Assembly (NCBI GenBank): GCA_963761775.1 | Contig: CAVXIF010000011.1 | Span: 992,001-1,056,000 of the forward strand | DNA length: 64,000 bases | Source: Parerythrobacter_A sp963761775 | GTDB lineage: Bacteria > Pseudomonadota > Alphaproteobacteria > Sphingomonadales > Sphingomonadaceae | Direction: 5' to 3' | Shown: in pieces, positions 18,896 through 26,877 of the stretch | Numbering within the stretch: the stretch's first letter is position 1 | Layout: every line of letters begins with the position of its first letter | The notes under the pieces: model-generated | Told to the model about the DNA's origin: nothing | The model's input: only the letters and a program-made list of their open reading frames with translations | Databases searched by the model: none | Made by a program: the position numbers and the translations under genes

Positions 18896-21175
18896 TTATT
18901 CTGGCGGTGTGACGCCGTGCGCGCGCAGGAAGCGAAAGATCGTGTTCCACATATGCGGGCTGATGTTCTCGCCCGATACGCGGTGGGTGTAGCCGGGATA
19001 GAGCATCATCTCGAACGGCACATTGCTTTCCTGCAAAACGCTGATGAGTTCGGACGAGTTTTCGAACACCACATTGTCGTCCGCCATGCCGTGGATCAGG
19101 AGCAGCGGGTCGCTGATCTTGGCTGCATTGGGGATGGCGCTGGCTTTCTCATACGCCTCGGGGACAATGCGCGGATCGCCCATGAATCTTTCGGTGTAAT
19201 GCGTATCGTATAGCTCCCAACGCGTGACCGGCGCACCGGAAATGCCGGCAGCGAACAGGCCGGGGTCCGCCTGCATCTGCTTCAGCGTCATGTAGCCGCC
19301 ATAGGACCAGCCATAGAGCGCGATCTTGTCCGCATCGACGAAGTCCAGCGTTTTCAGATACTCGGCCCCGACGCGCTGGTCGTCCACCTCGACCCCGCCC
19401 ATTGCGTGATAGAGCGGCTGTTCGAACGCGACGCCGCGATTGGCGCTGCCGCGATTGTCCAGTTCGAACCAGATATAGCCTGCATCGACCACCGCCTGCT
19501 GCAACGCGCCGTCCCAGCCATGCGTCACGATCTGCGGGCCGGGGCCGCTATAGTGGTGATAGAAGACGGGATAGCGTTTGCCCGGTTGAATTTCCGGCGT
19601 GACCATCTTCCAGTGCAGATCGGTGGAGCCGTCCGCCGCCTTGATTGTACCGAAGCTGGCGGGACGATGGCTGGCAAGGTGCGGGGTGTAGGGGTGTTCC
19701 GCGTCGAGCGCATTTTCCTCGACCCAGGCGAGCCGCTTGCCGGTCGCGTCCGCAAGGTAGCTTTGCGGCGGCTGGTTGTGGCTGGACCGCGAGATCAGCA
19801 GCGTCTTGCCGTCCTTGTCCATCGTGGCGGCATGGGTGAAGCCTTTTTCGGTAAGTCTGACAAGGACTTCGTCTGCAATCGCATTGCCTGTATAGTCAGT
19901 GGTATAGATGTGGTGTTCCAGCACATCCTCCACCCCGCGATAGAAGACCGTCTGCGCCTCCTGATCCACGCCGACCAGTTCCATGACCGGGGACGTGCCT
20001 TGCGTCAGTTGTGTCCATTTTCCGTCAGCAAAGCGATAAAGATGCCCGAAGCCATCGCGCTCCGACCACCAGATCAGCGAACCGTCCTTCAGAAAACGAT
20101 AACTGTCGCTCAGATTGATCCAGTACTCCGGCACGGCAGCGTTCTCGGTGAACAGGATCTCGCTTTTGCCGGTCGCCGGATCGACCTTGAGCATGTCGAG
20201 TACGGTCTGTTGACGGTTCTGGCGCTGGACATACAGCATGCCGTCGGGTGCCCAGTCGGCACGCGCGAGGTAGAAGTCCTGCGGGTTCTGGGTGTTATAG
20301 TGCTCGGGCGACTGATTGCCGGTCAGGTCGACCTGCACCCGGTTGCCGCCATCGGGGTCCATCACGAACAGTTCGACAATCGCGTTGTCGCTGCCCGCGA
20401 CCGGATATCGCTGGTCGAACACCCTGGTGCCTGTCGCGCCGATAGCCGCGCGCGTGACCACGCCGACCGTGCTTTCGTCGGTACGCTGTACAGCGATGCG
20501 GCTGTCGTCCTTGGCCCACCAGTATCCGGTCAGACGCCCCATTTCCTCTTGCGCTACGAATTCCGCCTCGCCCCAGCGGATCAGCTCTCCTTCTTTCGGC
20601 GTGACCGGCACGGCGTCCGCACCCACCTCGCCCACGAACAGCCGCCGCTCGCGCACGAAGCTGGCATAGCGGCCCGTTTCGCTCAGCTTGGGATTGAGTT
20701 CGCTTTCCTCGGTATCGGTCAGCCGCTGCACGGTGCCATCCAGCTTCGCCAGATACAGGTCGCCATCCAGCGGGACCAGCACGCCGGTGCCGTCTGCCGT
20801 CCATTGATAGGATATGATGCCCTTCAGATTGCCGACACGCGCCCGTTCGCGCTGCATCTTTTCATCCTCGGACAATTCGCGCCCGCTGCCCAGCTTCTCG
20901 CTGTCGACCAGCATCGTCCATTCGCTGCTCTCGCGGTCATAGCCCCACAGGTCGTACCGCTCGCGATCATCGTCGCGGTTGCGCAGCAGGGTTAGATAGC
21001 GGCCATCGGGCGACAGTTTCGCCTCGCGCGGGGCGGCACCGTCAAGCGACGGGCTGGCGAAAACGCGCTCGAACGTCAGGCCGGAAGAGATTGCTTCAGC
21101 AGGCACGGGCGCTGCCTCCTGTGCGGCAAGCGGAGCCGCAATTGCCAACGCAGCCACACCGATTATCCAACGCAT
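18896..21175 (-). CDS. S9 family peptidase, dipeptidyl-peptidase IV type, secreted
   Basis: This is a prolyl-specific serine exopeptidase, 759 residues, with a cleavable signal peptide (MRWIIGVAALAIAAPLAAQ), so it is probably periplasmic. A beta-propeller domain (about 50-490; WDLWGYD-like and YWWAKDDSRIAVQRTDES blocks typical of DPP IV) precedes the alpha/beta-hydrolase domain. The latter has the catalytic serine in ALYGWSYGGYMTLKQM, the acid in LIHGMADDNVVFENS and the histidine in YPGYTHRVSGEN. ATG 21175 fits the signal peptide. It lies downstream of rplS, behind a terminator. Confidence 0.93.
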   Translation of the reverse strand: MRWIIGVAALAIAAPLAAQEAAPVPAEAISSGLTFERVFASPSLDGAAPREAKLSPDGRYLTLLRNRDDDRERYDLWGYDRESSEWTMLVDSEKLGSGRELSEDEKMQRERARVGNLKGIISYQWTADGTGVLVPLDGDLYLAKLDGTVQRLTDTEESELNPKLSETGRYASFVRERRLFVGEVGADAVPVTPKEGELIRWGEAEFVAQEEMGRLTGYWWAKDDSRIAVQRTDESTVGVVTRAAIGATGTRVFDQRYPVAGSDNAIVELFVMDPDGGNRVQVDLTGNQSPEHYNTQNPQDFYLARADWAPDGMLYVQRQNRQQTVLDMLKVDPATGKSEILFTENAAVPEYWINLSDSYRFLKDGSLIWWSERDGFGHLYRFADGKWTQLTQGTSPVMELVGVDQEAQTVFYRGVEDVLEHHIYTTDYTGNAIADEVLVRLTEKGFTHAATMDKDGKTLLISRSSHNQPPQSYLADATGKRLAWVEENALDAEHPYTPHLASHRPASFGTIKAADGSTDLHWKMVTPEIQPGKRYPVFYHHYSGPGPQIVTHGWDGALQQAVVDAGYIWFELDNRGSANRGVAFEQPLYHAMGGVEVDDQRVGAEYLKTLDFVDADKIALYGWSYGGYMTLKQMQADPGLFAAGISGAPVTRWELYDTHYTERFMGDPRIVPEAYEKASAIPNAAKISDPLLLIHGMADDNVVFENSSELISVLQESNVPFEMMLYPGYTHRVSGENISPHMWNTIFRFLRAHGVTPPE

Positions 21176-21245
21176 CCACTCTCTCCACCATTCAGCATGG
21201 CGCGCAGTCTTGGCGATGTTCCCGCCCGAATGCAAAACGCCGATA

Positions 21246-21275
21246 CAAAAAGGGCGGCCCCGCAGGACCGCCCTT
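21246..21275 (-). terminator. Rho-independent terminator after rplS
   Basis: Read on the minus strand, AAGGGCGG / CCGCCCTT is a perfect 8-bp stem around a 10-base loop, followed by TTTTTG. It begins 25 bp past the rplS stop codon and closes the ffh-to-rplS gene run. Confidence 0.85.
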
Positions 21276-21299
21276 CGATGTTTGCGAGGCTGTAAAGCG

Positions 21300-21668
21300 T
21301 CAGCTCTTGGGCGCGTTGACGCGGCGTTCCGCGATGCGCGCGCGCTTGCCGGTGCGGCCGCGCAGGTAATACAGCTTTGCGCGGCGCACGATGCCGCGAC
21401 GCACCACGGTGATGCTGTCGACCGTTGGCGAGTAGAGCGGGAACACACGCTCCACGCCTTCGCCGAAGCTCAGCTTGCGGACGGTGAAATTGCTGCCCAT
21501 GCCGCGGTTCGACCGCGCGATGCATACGCCTTCGAAGTTCTGCACACGTTCGCGCGTGCCTTCGATCACTTTCACGCCGACGCGCACGGTGTCACCGGCG
21601 CGAAATTCGGGAATGTCTTTGCCGAGGTTCTCGATGGCTTCCGCCTCGAGCGTCTGTATCAGGTTCAT
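21300..21668 (-). CDS. rplS: 50S ribosomal protein L19
   Basis: L19 lies at the 30S-50S interface. The 122-residue product shows FRAGDTVRVGVKVIEGTRER, QNFEGVCIARSNRGMGSNFT and VRRAKLYYLRGRTGKRARI, all standard. It is the last gene of the rpsP-rimM-trmD-rplS run; its start codon overlaps the trmD stop (ATGA at 21665-21668). Confidence 0.98.
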   Translation of the reverse strand: MNLIQTLEAEAIENLGKDIPEFRAGDTVRVGVKVIEGTRERVQNFEGVCIARSNRGMGSNFTVRKLSFGEGVERVFPLYSPTVDSITVVRRGIVRRAKLYYLRGRTGKRARIAERRVNAPKS

Positions 21669-22516
21669 TCGTCAGGACTTTCGTCTTCATGCCGCGCGCC
21701 AGAGGCAGGTCGGACCCGAGCGTTGGTGTAACGCTCCCACAAGTCCGGCCTGCGTAACCGAGTATGATCCTCGGAACGGCGCGCGCGCCATGCCGCGATC
21801 TTCGCATGATCCCCCGATCGCAGCACTTCGGGGATCGTGCGCCCTTCCCACGTCGCGGGTCGGGTATATTGCGGATACTCGAGGAGGCCGTTCTCGAACG
21901 ACTCCTCGGCTCCGCTGGAAGCCGCGCCCATTACGCCGGGCAGCAGGCGAATGCAAGCATCCAGCAGCATCAGGGCGGCAGGCTCCCCGCCCGACAGCAC
22001 GATGTCGCCCACGCTGACCTGCTCGATCTGCGGCCGCGCGTCGAACAGGCGCTCGTCGAACCCCTCGAACCGCCCGCACAGAATGGCAACCCCCGGCCCG
22101 GCGGCGAGCTGCCGAATGCGCGCTTGCGTAATCGGCGCGCCGCGTGGTGTCATGGCGAGAACGGGGATTGGGACTGGGACTGCTCCACCCCCTGTTCGTC
22201 CTGAGCCTGTCGAAGGACTGTTCTTCTCCGTTGCACCGTGTGAAGAAGAAAAAGGCAATCCTTCGACAGGCTCAGGACAAGCGGATGCAAGGGAGCCGAG
22301 CGCCGCCGCGAGCACATCCGCCTTGAGCACCATGCCCGCCCCGCCCCCGGCAGGCGTATCATCAACCTTGCGGTGCCTGTCAGTGGCAAAATCGCGCGGG
22401 TTTACGGTTTCGCAGGACCAATCCCCGCGATCCAGCGCCTTGCCCGCAAGCGAATGCTGCAACGGTCCGGGGAACATCTCCGGATAGAGGGTAAGAATGG
22501 TGGCGACGAAGGTCAT
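21665..22516 (-). CDS. trmD: tRNA (guanine37-N1)-methyltransferase TrmD with an internal insertion encoded by a palindromic repeat
   Basis: TrmD makes m1G37 in tRNAs and prevents +1 frameshifting; it is usually essential. Core motifs are present: ATILTLYPEMFPGPLQHS, DDTPAGGGAGMVLKADVL, and the knot-forming GVAILCGRFEGFDERLF, IEQVSVGDIVLSGGEPAAL and PQYTRPATWEGRTIPEVL. The protein has 283 residues against about 240-250 for the family. The surplus is residues ~76-117, encoded by a 20-bp inverted repeat pair (22198-22278), and falls in the loop before AMTPRGAPIT. The frame is preserved across it. ATG 22516 overlaps the vapC stop codon (ATGA), and the stop overlaps rplS. Confidence 0.95.
   Translation of the reverse strand: MTFVATILTLYPEMFPGPLQHSLAGKALDRGDWSCETVNPRDFATDRHRKVDDTPAGGGAGMVLKADVLAAALGSLASACPEPVEGLPFSSSHGATEKNSPSTGSGRTGGGAVPVPIPVLAMTPRGAPITQARIRQLAAGPGVAILCGRFEGFDERLFDARPQIEQVSVGDIVLSGGEPAALMLLDACIRLLPGVMGAASSGAEESFENGLLEYPQYTRPATWEGRTIPEVLRSGDHAKIAAWRARRSEDHTRLRRPDLWERYTNARVRPASGARHEDESPDE
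22198..22278. repeat. REP-like inverted repeat pair inside trmD
   Basis: GTCCTGAGCCTGTCGAAGGA (22198-22217) and its exact reverse complement (22259-22278) flank 41 bases. The spacer itself contains a smaller palindrome, TTCTTCT / AGAAGAA (22221-22227 and 22244-22250), so the whole unit could fold as a long stem. The same core, CTGAGCCTGTCG, appears again upstream of trpB (47792-47815 and, inverted, 47879-47903), which marks it as a dispersed element. Confidence 0.92.
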
Positions 22517-22887
22517 CGCGTCCAGTCTTCGATATTCAGACCGGGAATATCATCGAAATCCGGCACATTCGCCGTAACCATCGTGGCATCCACGGACTTG
22601 GCATGTGCGCCGATCAGCCGGTCGAAGGCATGGCGTTTGAACGGCAGGCTGGCATAGGCTTTCGCGCAGAGTTCATCGAACGGCAGGATAGCTATCTGGG
22701 AGAGAAACATATCATACCCCTCCGGAAGGCCGGACCCGAAACCACGCAGGATTTCAGCATAGCTTACAGTAGAGATAGCCAGCGTTTTCGGGTCTTCCTG
22801 CGCCAATCGTTCAAGTACGTTTGTTTCCAGCTTTTCAACCGCCAGGATAACGATATTTGTATCCAGCAAATAGCGCAGCCTACTCAT
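22513..22887 (-). CDS. vapC: VapC-type PIN-domain toxin
   Basis: VapC toxins are Mg-dependent RNases that cleave specific tRNAs or rRNA. The 124-residue protein has the four-acid PIN layout: LLDTNIV (Asp9), SYAEILRG (Glu45), FDRLIGAHA (Asp89) and TANVPDFDDIPGL (Asn107, Asp110). Upstream it overlaps the antitoxin gene by 8 bp. Downstream its TGA overlaps the trmD ATG. That places a toxin directly in front of, and translationally coupled to, an essential tRNA methyltransferase. Base composition is lower in GC than in the surrounding ribosomal genes, consistent with acquisition. Confidence 0.9.
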   Translation of the reverse strand: MSRLRYLLDTNIVILAVEKLETNVLERLAQEDPKTLAISTVSYAEILRGFGSGLPEGYDMFLSQIAILPFDELCAKAYASLPFKRHAFDRLIGAHAKSVDATMVTANVPDFDDIPGLNIEDWTR

Positions 22888-23149
22888 CCGGCTGGAATGG
22901 TCCTACGTCGGACGGGCGTGGATGGATGATGCGCTCTTCACGTGTGAAAGGACGCAGGCCGCACCCTTTCCCGACAAAGCTCATGTCCAGCCGGTCCGGC
23001 TTCGCGGCCACCGGCGTCAACACAAGTTCACCCGCTTCATTGTAGCGCGCTTTCCACCGCGACCCGACCTCAAGCTCGACAGTAGCGGGAATGCGAATCG
23101 CTTTCGAATTGCCCGATTTGAATGCCTTGGCGAGGGGTTCGTCACCCAT
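22880..23149 (-). CDS. vapB: VapB-type antitoxin (AbrB/MazE swapped-hairpin)
   Basis: The 89-residue product has an N-terminal AbrB-type DNA-binding region, LAKAFKSGNSKAIRIP, as in VapB antitoxins that partner PIN toxins. A C-terminal tail, TREERIIHPRPSDVGPFQPDE, is the likely toxin-wrapping segment. An AGGAG ribosome binding site is 6 bases before ATG 23149. It overlaps vapC by 8 bp and should bind its own promoter, probably at the palindromes 12-32 bp upstream. Confidence 0.88.
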   Translation of the reverse strand: MGDEPLAKAFKSGNSKAIRIPATVELEVGSRWKARYNEAGELVLTPVAAKPDRLDMSFVGKGCGLRPFTREERIIHPRPSDVGPFQPDE

Positions 23150-23160
23150 TTCGATCTCCT

Positions 23161-23185
23161 GTGTATACGAACCGTATATACGCAG
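23161..23185 (-). promoter_or_regulatory. Candidate vapBC operator (two AT-rich palindromes)
   Basis: Directly upstream of the vapB ribosome binding site lie GTATAC (23163-23168) and GTATATAC (23174-23181), each its own reverse complement, in otherwise GC-rich DNA. VapB/AbrB-type antitoxins bind palindromes over their promoters, and the second palindrome could also contribute a -10 element. The functional role is inference from position. Confidence 0.5.
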
Positions 23186-23197
23186 CAGTTCAGTCGG

Positions 23198-24151
23198 TCA
23201 ATCGCCCCAGCGCACACCATCCTTCGCATTCGTGTCAACGCGCAACTCGAACACATCGGGCCGCGAATAATGCCCATCCGTATCGAGCGAGGCCAGCCCG
23301 CCACCGATCTCGCTCAAATCCAGCTCGGCGTGCAGCGTTTCCTCGCCTTCGCCCGCTTGCGCCACAACACGCGCATCCGGTGCAGCAATGATGCTACCGC
23401 CGACGTTCAGCACATCGCCCGCAATCGCCTCGAACAAGGCCTTTGCTTCTGCCGAACCACCAACTCGTTCCAAACCGTCAAACAGATCATCCTTGGTCTG
23501 CACCAGCCCCGCCGCCAGTACAAAACACCGCCCCTCCATCGCGTAATGGCGACTGGCCAGCGCGTATTCCTCCCGCACCGTGGGCCACGCGGCGATGTGC
23601 ACCGCCTCGCCCAGATTATGCATCGCCGCACGGGCCAGCGGCATCCAGTGTTCCCAGCAAATGAGGTTGCCTACTGCGCCCCACTCCGCCTGATGCACGC
23701 CCAGTGTGGACCCATCGCCGCGCATCCAGATCAGGCGTTCGCCATGGGTCGGCACCAGCTTGCGATGGTCCAGCGGCGGCAGGCCGGGGCGAAACAGCAG
23801 CTGGTTGTTGTAAAGACTGCGCCGGACGCGCTCATGCGCGCCGATGGAAATGCAGGCACCGGTCGCATCGCATAGCTCCTGCAACGGCAGCAGGCGCTCG
23901 TCCTTCGCAACCACCGCCTGTTCCAGCATGATCGCGTGCAGCGCTTTTGCGCCGGGATGGTCCCACAGCGCGGCGCCGGGTGCCTCGTCCAGCCATAGCG
24001 GATAGCCGCCGAGGAATGTCTCCCCGAAGGCGACAAGCCGCGCGCCATCGTCGATAGCCTTGCGTGCGAGCGAGACGGCTTTACCGATGCCGTCGCCTAT
24101 TGCGAGCGGGACCGGAGCGGCCTGGACGATGGCGACGGGAAGCATGGTCAT
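23198..24151 (-). CDS. Nitrilase-type carbon-nitrogen hydrolase
   Basis: This is a nitrilase-superfamily enzyme, 317 residues, that hydrolyses a nitrile or amide through a Glu-Lys-Cys triad. AFGETFLGGYPLWLD holds the Glu, LDHRKLVPTHGERL the Lys, and NLICWEHWMPLARAA the Cys. The CWEHWMPL context is that of true aliphatic/aryl nitrilases rather than of NAD synthetase or beta-ureidopropionase. It sits between rimM (24 bp upstream) and vapB, inside what is normally a continuous ribosomal gene run. ATG 24151 and ATG 24145 are both possible starts. Confidence 0.88.
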   Translation of the reverse strand: MTMLPVAIVQAAPVPLAIGDGIGKAVSLARKAIDDGARLVAFGETFLGGYPLWLDEAPGAALWDHPGAKALHAIMLEQAVVAKDERLLPLQELCDATGACISIGAHERVRRSLYNNQLLFRPGLPPLDHRKLVPTHGERLIWMRGDGSTLGVHQAEWGAVGNLICWEHWMPLARAAMHNLGEAVHIAAWPTVREEYALASRHYAMEGRCFVLAAGLVQTKDDLFDGLERVGGSAEAKALFEAIAGDVLNVGGSIIAAPDARVVAQAGEGEETLHAELDLSEIGGGLASLDTDGHYSRPDVFELRVDTNAKDGVRWGD

Positions 24152-24175
24152 GCGCGCGCCATAACCGACCGTAGC

Positions 24176-24664
24176 CTATTCGACAAAAGCCTCGGCCACC
24201 ACCAGCCGTTCCGCATTCCAGTCCGGCACGGCATTGCCGGTCAACGGAACGAGATAACGCTTGCCATCCGGCTTCTGAATTTCGACGAGGTCGCTTGCGC
24301 CGTAATTCAGCACATCGGCGACCGTGCCGATTGGCGCGCCGTCTTCGCTTACGGCGGGCAAGCCGAGCAGGTCGGCATGGTAGAATTCGCCCTCGGCCAG
24401 CGGCGGAAGGGCATCGCGCGGCACGGTCAGCGTGGTGCCGCGCAGCGCCTCCGCCGCGTTCCGGTCCGCGACTTCGGCGAACCGCGCCACCGCGCCGCCC
24501 TTGTGATCGTCGCGCACCTTTTTCAGCGTAAGCGCACCATCGTTGAAGCGCGTGTGGACTTTCAAGGCGGCCAGCCCCTCGCCGAACAGTTTGAGCCGCA
24601 CTTCGCCCGCCACCCCGTGCGCGCCGGTTATGGCGGCAAGGGTGAGGGGCTTTTGCGTGGACAC
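24176..24664 (-). CDS. rimM: Ribosome maturation factor RimM (GTG start)
   Basis: RimM binds S19 and helps to mature the 30S head. The 162-residue protein has LAAITGAHGVAGEVRLKLF, then the PRC-barrel segment EGEFYHADLLGLPAV, GTVADVLNYGASDLVEI and a closing VPLTGNAVPDWNAERLVV. The start is GTG 24664 (MSTQKPLTL), 6 bp after the rpsP stop codon. It is the second gene of the rpsP-rimM-trmD-rplS order. Confidence 0.95.
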   Translation of the reverse strand: MSTQKPLTLAAITGAHGVAGEVRLKLFGEGLAALKVHTRFNDGALTLKKVRDDHKGGAVARFAEVADRNAAEALRGTTLTVPRDALPPLAEGEFYHADLLGLPAVSEDGAPIGTVADVLNYGASDLVEIQKPDGKRYLVPLTGNAVPDWNAERLVVAEAFVE

Positions 24665-24670
24665 GAAGGA

Positions 24671-25381
24671 TCAGTCCTTCTTGTCTTCGGCCTTCTCTTC
24701 GCCGATGTCCTTCGGCTGCTTTTCCATTTCAGCCTGATCGCCGGTCGGGCCGGGAACGGGGCCACCTTCGTTCATCTCCTCGGCGATGGCGGCTGCATCC
24801 TGTGGCGTTGCATCTTCGGACACGACATCGGCAACGGCGTCGGCAACGGCCTCGGCGGTTTCCTCGGTCTTTACCGAACCGGTTGCCGTATTTTCGTTGG
24901 TCGCCTCGTCGTCAGCCTTGGGCGCATCCTTTTCGGCGGCTTTGGCAGCTTTCGCTTCTTCGGCTTCCTTCTTGGCCGCTTCCTTGGCTTCCGCTTCTGC
25001 AACCTTGGCGGCTTCTTCCGCTTCCTTGGCCGCTTCGGCGGCGGCTACACCCTTGGCTTCACGCTCTTCGGCGCGCTCGGTGGCCTTTTCGCCCGGCTTC
25101 GCCTTGTTCGGGTTGTTGCGCGCGGCACGCTCCTTGATACCGGCGGCGTCGAGGAAGCGCAGAACGCGGTCGCTCGGCTGCGCGCCGACGCCCAGCCAGT
25201 AACGGATACGGTCCTCGTTCAGCTGGACGCGTTTCTCGTCGTCCTTGGCGAGCAGCGGGTTGTAGGTGCCGATCTGTTCGAGATACTTACCGTCGCGCGG
25301 GCGGCGGCTGTCGGCGGCGACGATGCGATAATAGGGCCGCTTCTTCGCGCCGCCCCGGGAAAGCCTGAGTGCAATTGCCAT
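24671..25381 (-). CDS. rpsP: 30S ribosomal protein S16 with very long Ala/Glu/Lys-rich tail
   Basis: The first ~80 residues are canonical S16 (MAIALRLSRGGAKKRPYYRI, GKYLEQIGTYNPLL, WLGVGAQPSDRVLRFL). The protein then continues for about 150 residues of charged low complexity, with an Ala/Glu/Lys section that should form a long helix or coiled coil (about 100-155) and an acidic end. S16 is about 80-100 residues in most bacteria and here is 236. The frame is uninterrupted, so the tail is real in this sequence. It lies 38 bp after ffh. Confidence 0.96.
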   Translation of the reverse strand: MAIALRLSRGGAKKRPYYRIVAADSRRPRDGKYLEQIGTYNPLLAKDDEKRVQLNEDRIRYWLGVGAQPSDRVLRFLDAAGIKERAARNNPNKAKPGEKATERAEEREAKGVAAAEAAKEAEEAAKVAEAEAKEAAKKEAEEAKAAKAAEKDAPKADDEATNENTATGSVKTEETAEAVADAVADVVSEDATPQDAAAIAEEMNEGGPVPGPTGDQAEMEKQPKDIGEEKAEDKKD

Positions 25382-25419
25382 GATGTATTACCTTTCGAGT
25401 GTATTTCTTTGATCTGAAA

Positions 25420-26859
25420 CTATTTTCTGCCGGGAAGTCCGGGCAGGTTCGGTGGCAAACCACCCTGGCCCCCGCCGCCTAGCGCCTTGCCGAGACCCGG
25501 CATGGCGGCATCCATCCCGCCGCCTCCGAACAGTGCGCCCAGCCCTTTCAGGCCGCCCATTTTCTTGATCTGCTTCATCGCCCGGCCCATGTCCTGATGC
25601 ATCTTCAGCAGCTTGTTGACGTCCTGAACGCTGGTGCCACTGCCCGTTGCCACGCGCCGCTTGCGCTTGGCGTTCAGCAGTTTGGGATGGCTGCGTTCCT
25701 TGGCCGTCATGGAGCCTATGATGGCGTCCATATGGACCAGCACCTTGTCGTCCATGCCACTGTTCGCCAGCGCCGCCTTTGCCTTTTTCATGCCCGGCAG
25801 CATTCCCGCCAGCATGCCGAGACCGCCCATCTGGTTCATCTGCTTGAGCTGGGTGCGCAGGTCGTTGAGGTCGAACTGGCCTTTCGCCATGCGCTTCGCC
25901 AGCGCCTCGGCATCGGCTTCGTCGATGGTCGCGGCGGCTTTTTCCACCAGCGAGACCACGTCGCCCATGCCCAGGATGCGGTCGGCCACGCGCTTTGGGT
26001 GGAACACCTCGATGGCGTCCAGCTTCTCGCCCGTGCCGGCAAACTTGATCGGCTTGCCGGTGACGTGCCGCATGGAAAGCGCCGCACCGCCGCGCGCATC
26101 GCCGTCCATCCGGGTCAGCACCACACCGGTCAGTGGCACGTCGGCGGTGAAGCTCTGCGCAACGTTGACCGCGTCCTGACCTGTCAGGCTGTCCACCACC
26201 AGCAGCACTTCGGTCGGCACCGACACGCTGGCGACGGCCTTCATCTCGGCCATCAGCGCTTCATCGACATGCAGGCGACCTGCGGTGTCGAGCAGCAGCA
26301 CATCGCTGGCCTGCAACCGCGCCGCTTCCAGCGCGCGGCGGGCGATATCGACCGGCTGTTGCCCATCGACGATCGGCAGGGTCGCGACATCGACCTGCGT
26401 GCCCAGTACCGCGAGCTGTTCCTGCGCGGCGGGGCGGTTGACGTCGAGCGACGCCATCAGCGCCTTCTTGCCGTGCTTCTCGCGCAGCAGCTTGGCAATT
26501 TTCGCGGTCGTGGTAGTCTTGCCCGAACCCTGCAGGCCGACCATCATGATGACGACCGGCGGCTTGGCGTCGAGATTGAGGTCTTCGGTCCGGTCGCCGC
26601 CCAGCATCTCGACCAGCTCGTCGCTGACGATCTTGACGACCTGCTGCCCCGGCGTGACCGATTTCAGGACATCGGCGCCAATCGCCTTGTCGGTAACCGC
26701 GTCGATGAAGCGCCGCACCACCGGCAATGCGACGTCGGCTTCCAGCAGGGCAATCCGCACTTCGCGCATGGCGGCACGGACATCGGCCTCCGACAACGCA
26801 CCGCGCCCGCGCAGGCCGTCGAACACATTGCCGAGCCGGTCGGAGAGGGTATCGAACAT
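25420..26859 (-). CDS. ffh: Signal recognition particle protein Ffh
   Basis: Ffh binds signal sequences and 4.5S RNA and delivers ribosomes to FtsY. The 479-residue protein shows the N domain (MFDTLSDRLGNVFDGLRG), the GTPase G1 GLQGSGKTTTTAKIA, DVNRPAAQEQL, DTAGRL, the TRMDGDARGG loop, and the Met-rich M domain (QLKQMNQMGGLGMLAGMLP, RKRRVATGSGTSVQDVNKL). It ends in a Gly/Pro-rich tail. AAGGAG lies 10 bases before ATG 26859. It leads the run ffh-rpsP-rimM. Confidence 0.98.
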   Translation of the reverse strand: MFDTLSDRLGNVFDGLRGRGALSEADVRAAMREVRIALLEADVALPVVRRFIDAVTDKAIGADVLKSVTPGQQVVKIVSDELVEMLGGDRTEDLNLDAKPPVVIMMVGLQGSGKTTTTAKIAKLLREKHGKKALMASLDVNRPAAQEQLAVLGTQVDVATLPIVDGQQPVDIARRALEAARLQASDVLLLDTAGRLHVDEALMAEMKAVASVSVPTEVLLVVDSLTGQDAVNVAQSFTADVPLTGVVLTRMDGDARGGAALSMRHVTGKPIKFAGTGEKLDAIEVFHPKRVADRILGMGDVVSLVEKAAATIDEADAEALAKRMAKGQFDLNDLRTQLKQMNQMGGLGMLAGMLPGMKKAKAALANSGMDDKVLVHMDAIIGSMTAKERSHPKLLNAKRKRRVATGSGTSVQDVNKLLKMHQDMGRAMKQIKKMGGLKGLGALFGGGGMDAAMPGLGKALGGGGQGGLPPNLPGLPGRK

Positions 26860-26877
26860 GGCAAGCCGTCTCCTTGA

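Noticed and set aside
22513..24151. Prophage or genomic island around the nitrilase and vapBC
   Set aside because: No integrase, att-like direct repeats or tRNA junction were found; the insert is only gene-sized and keeps operon overlaps.
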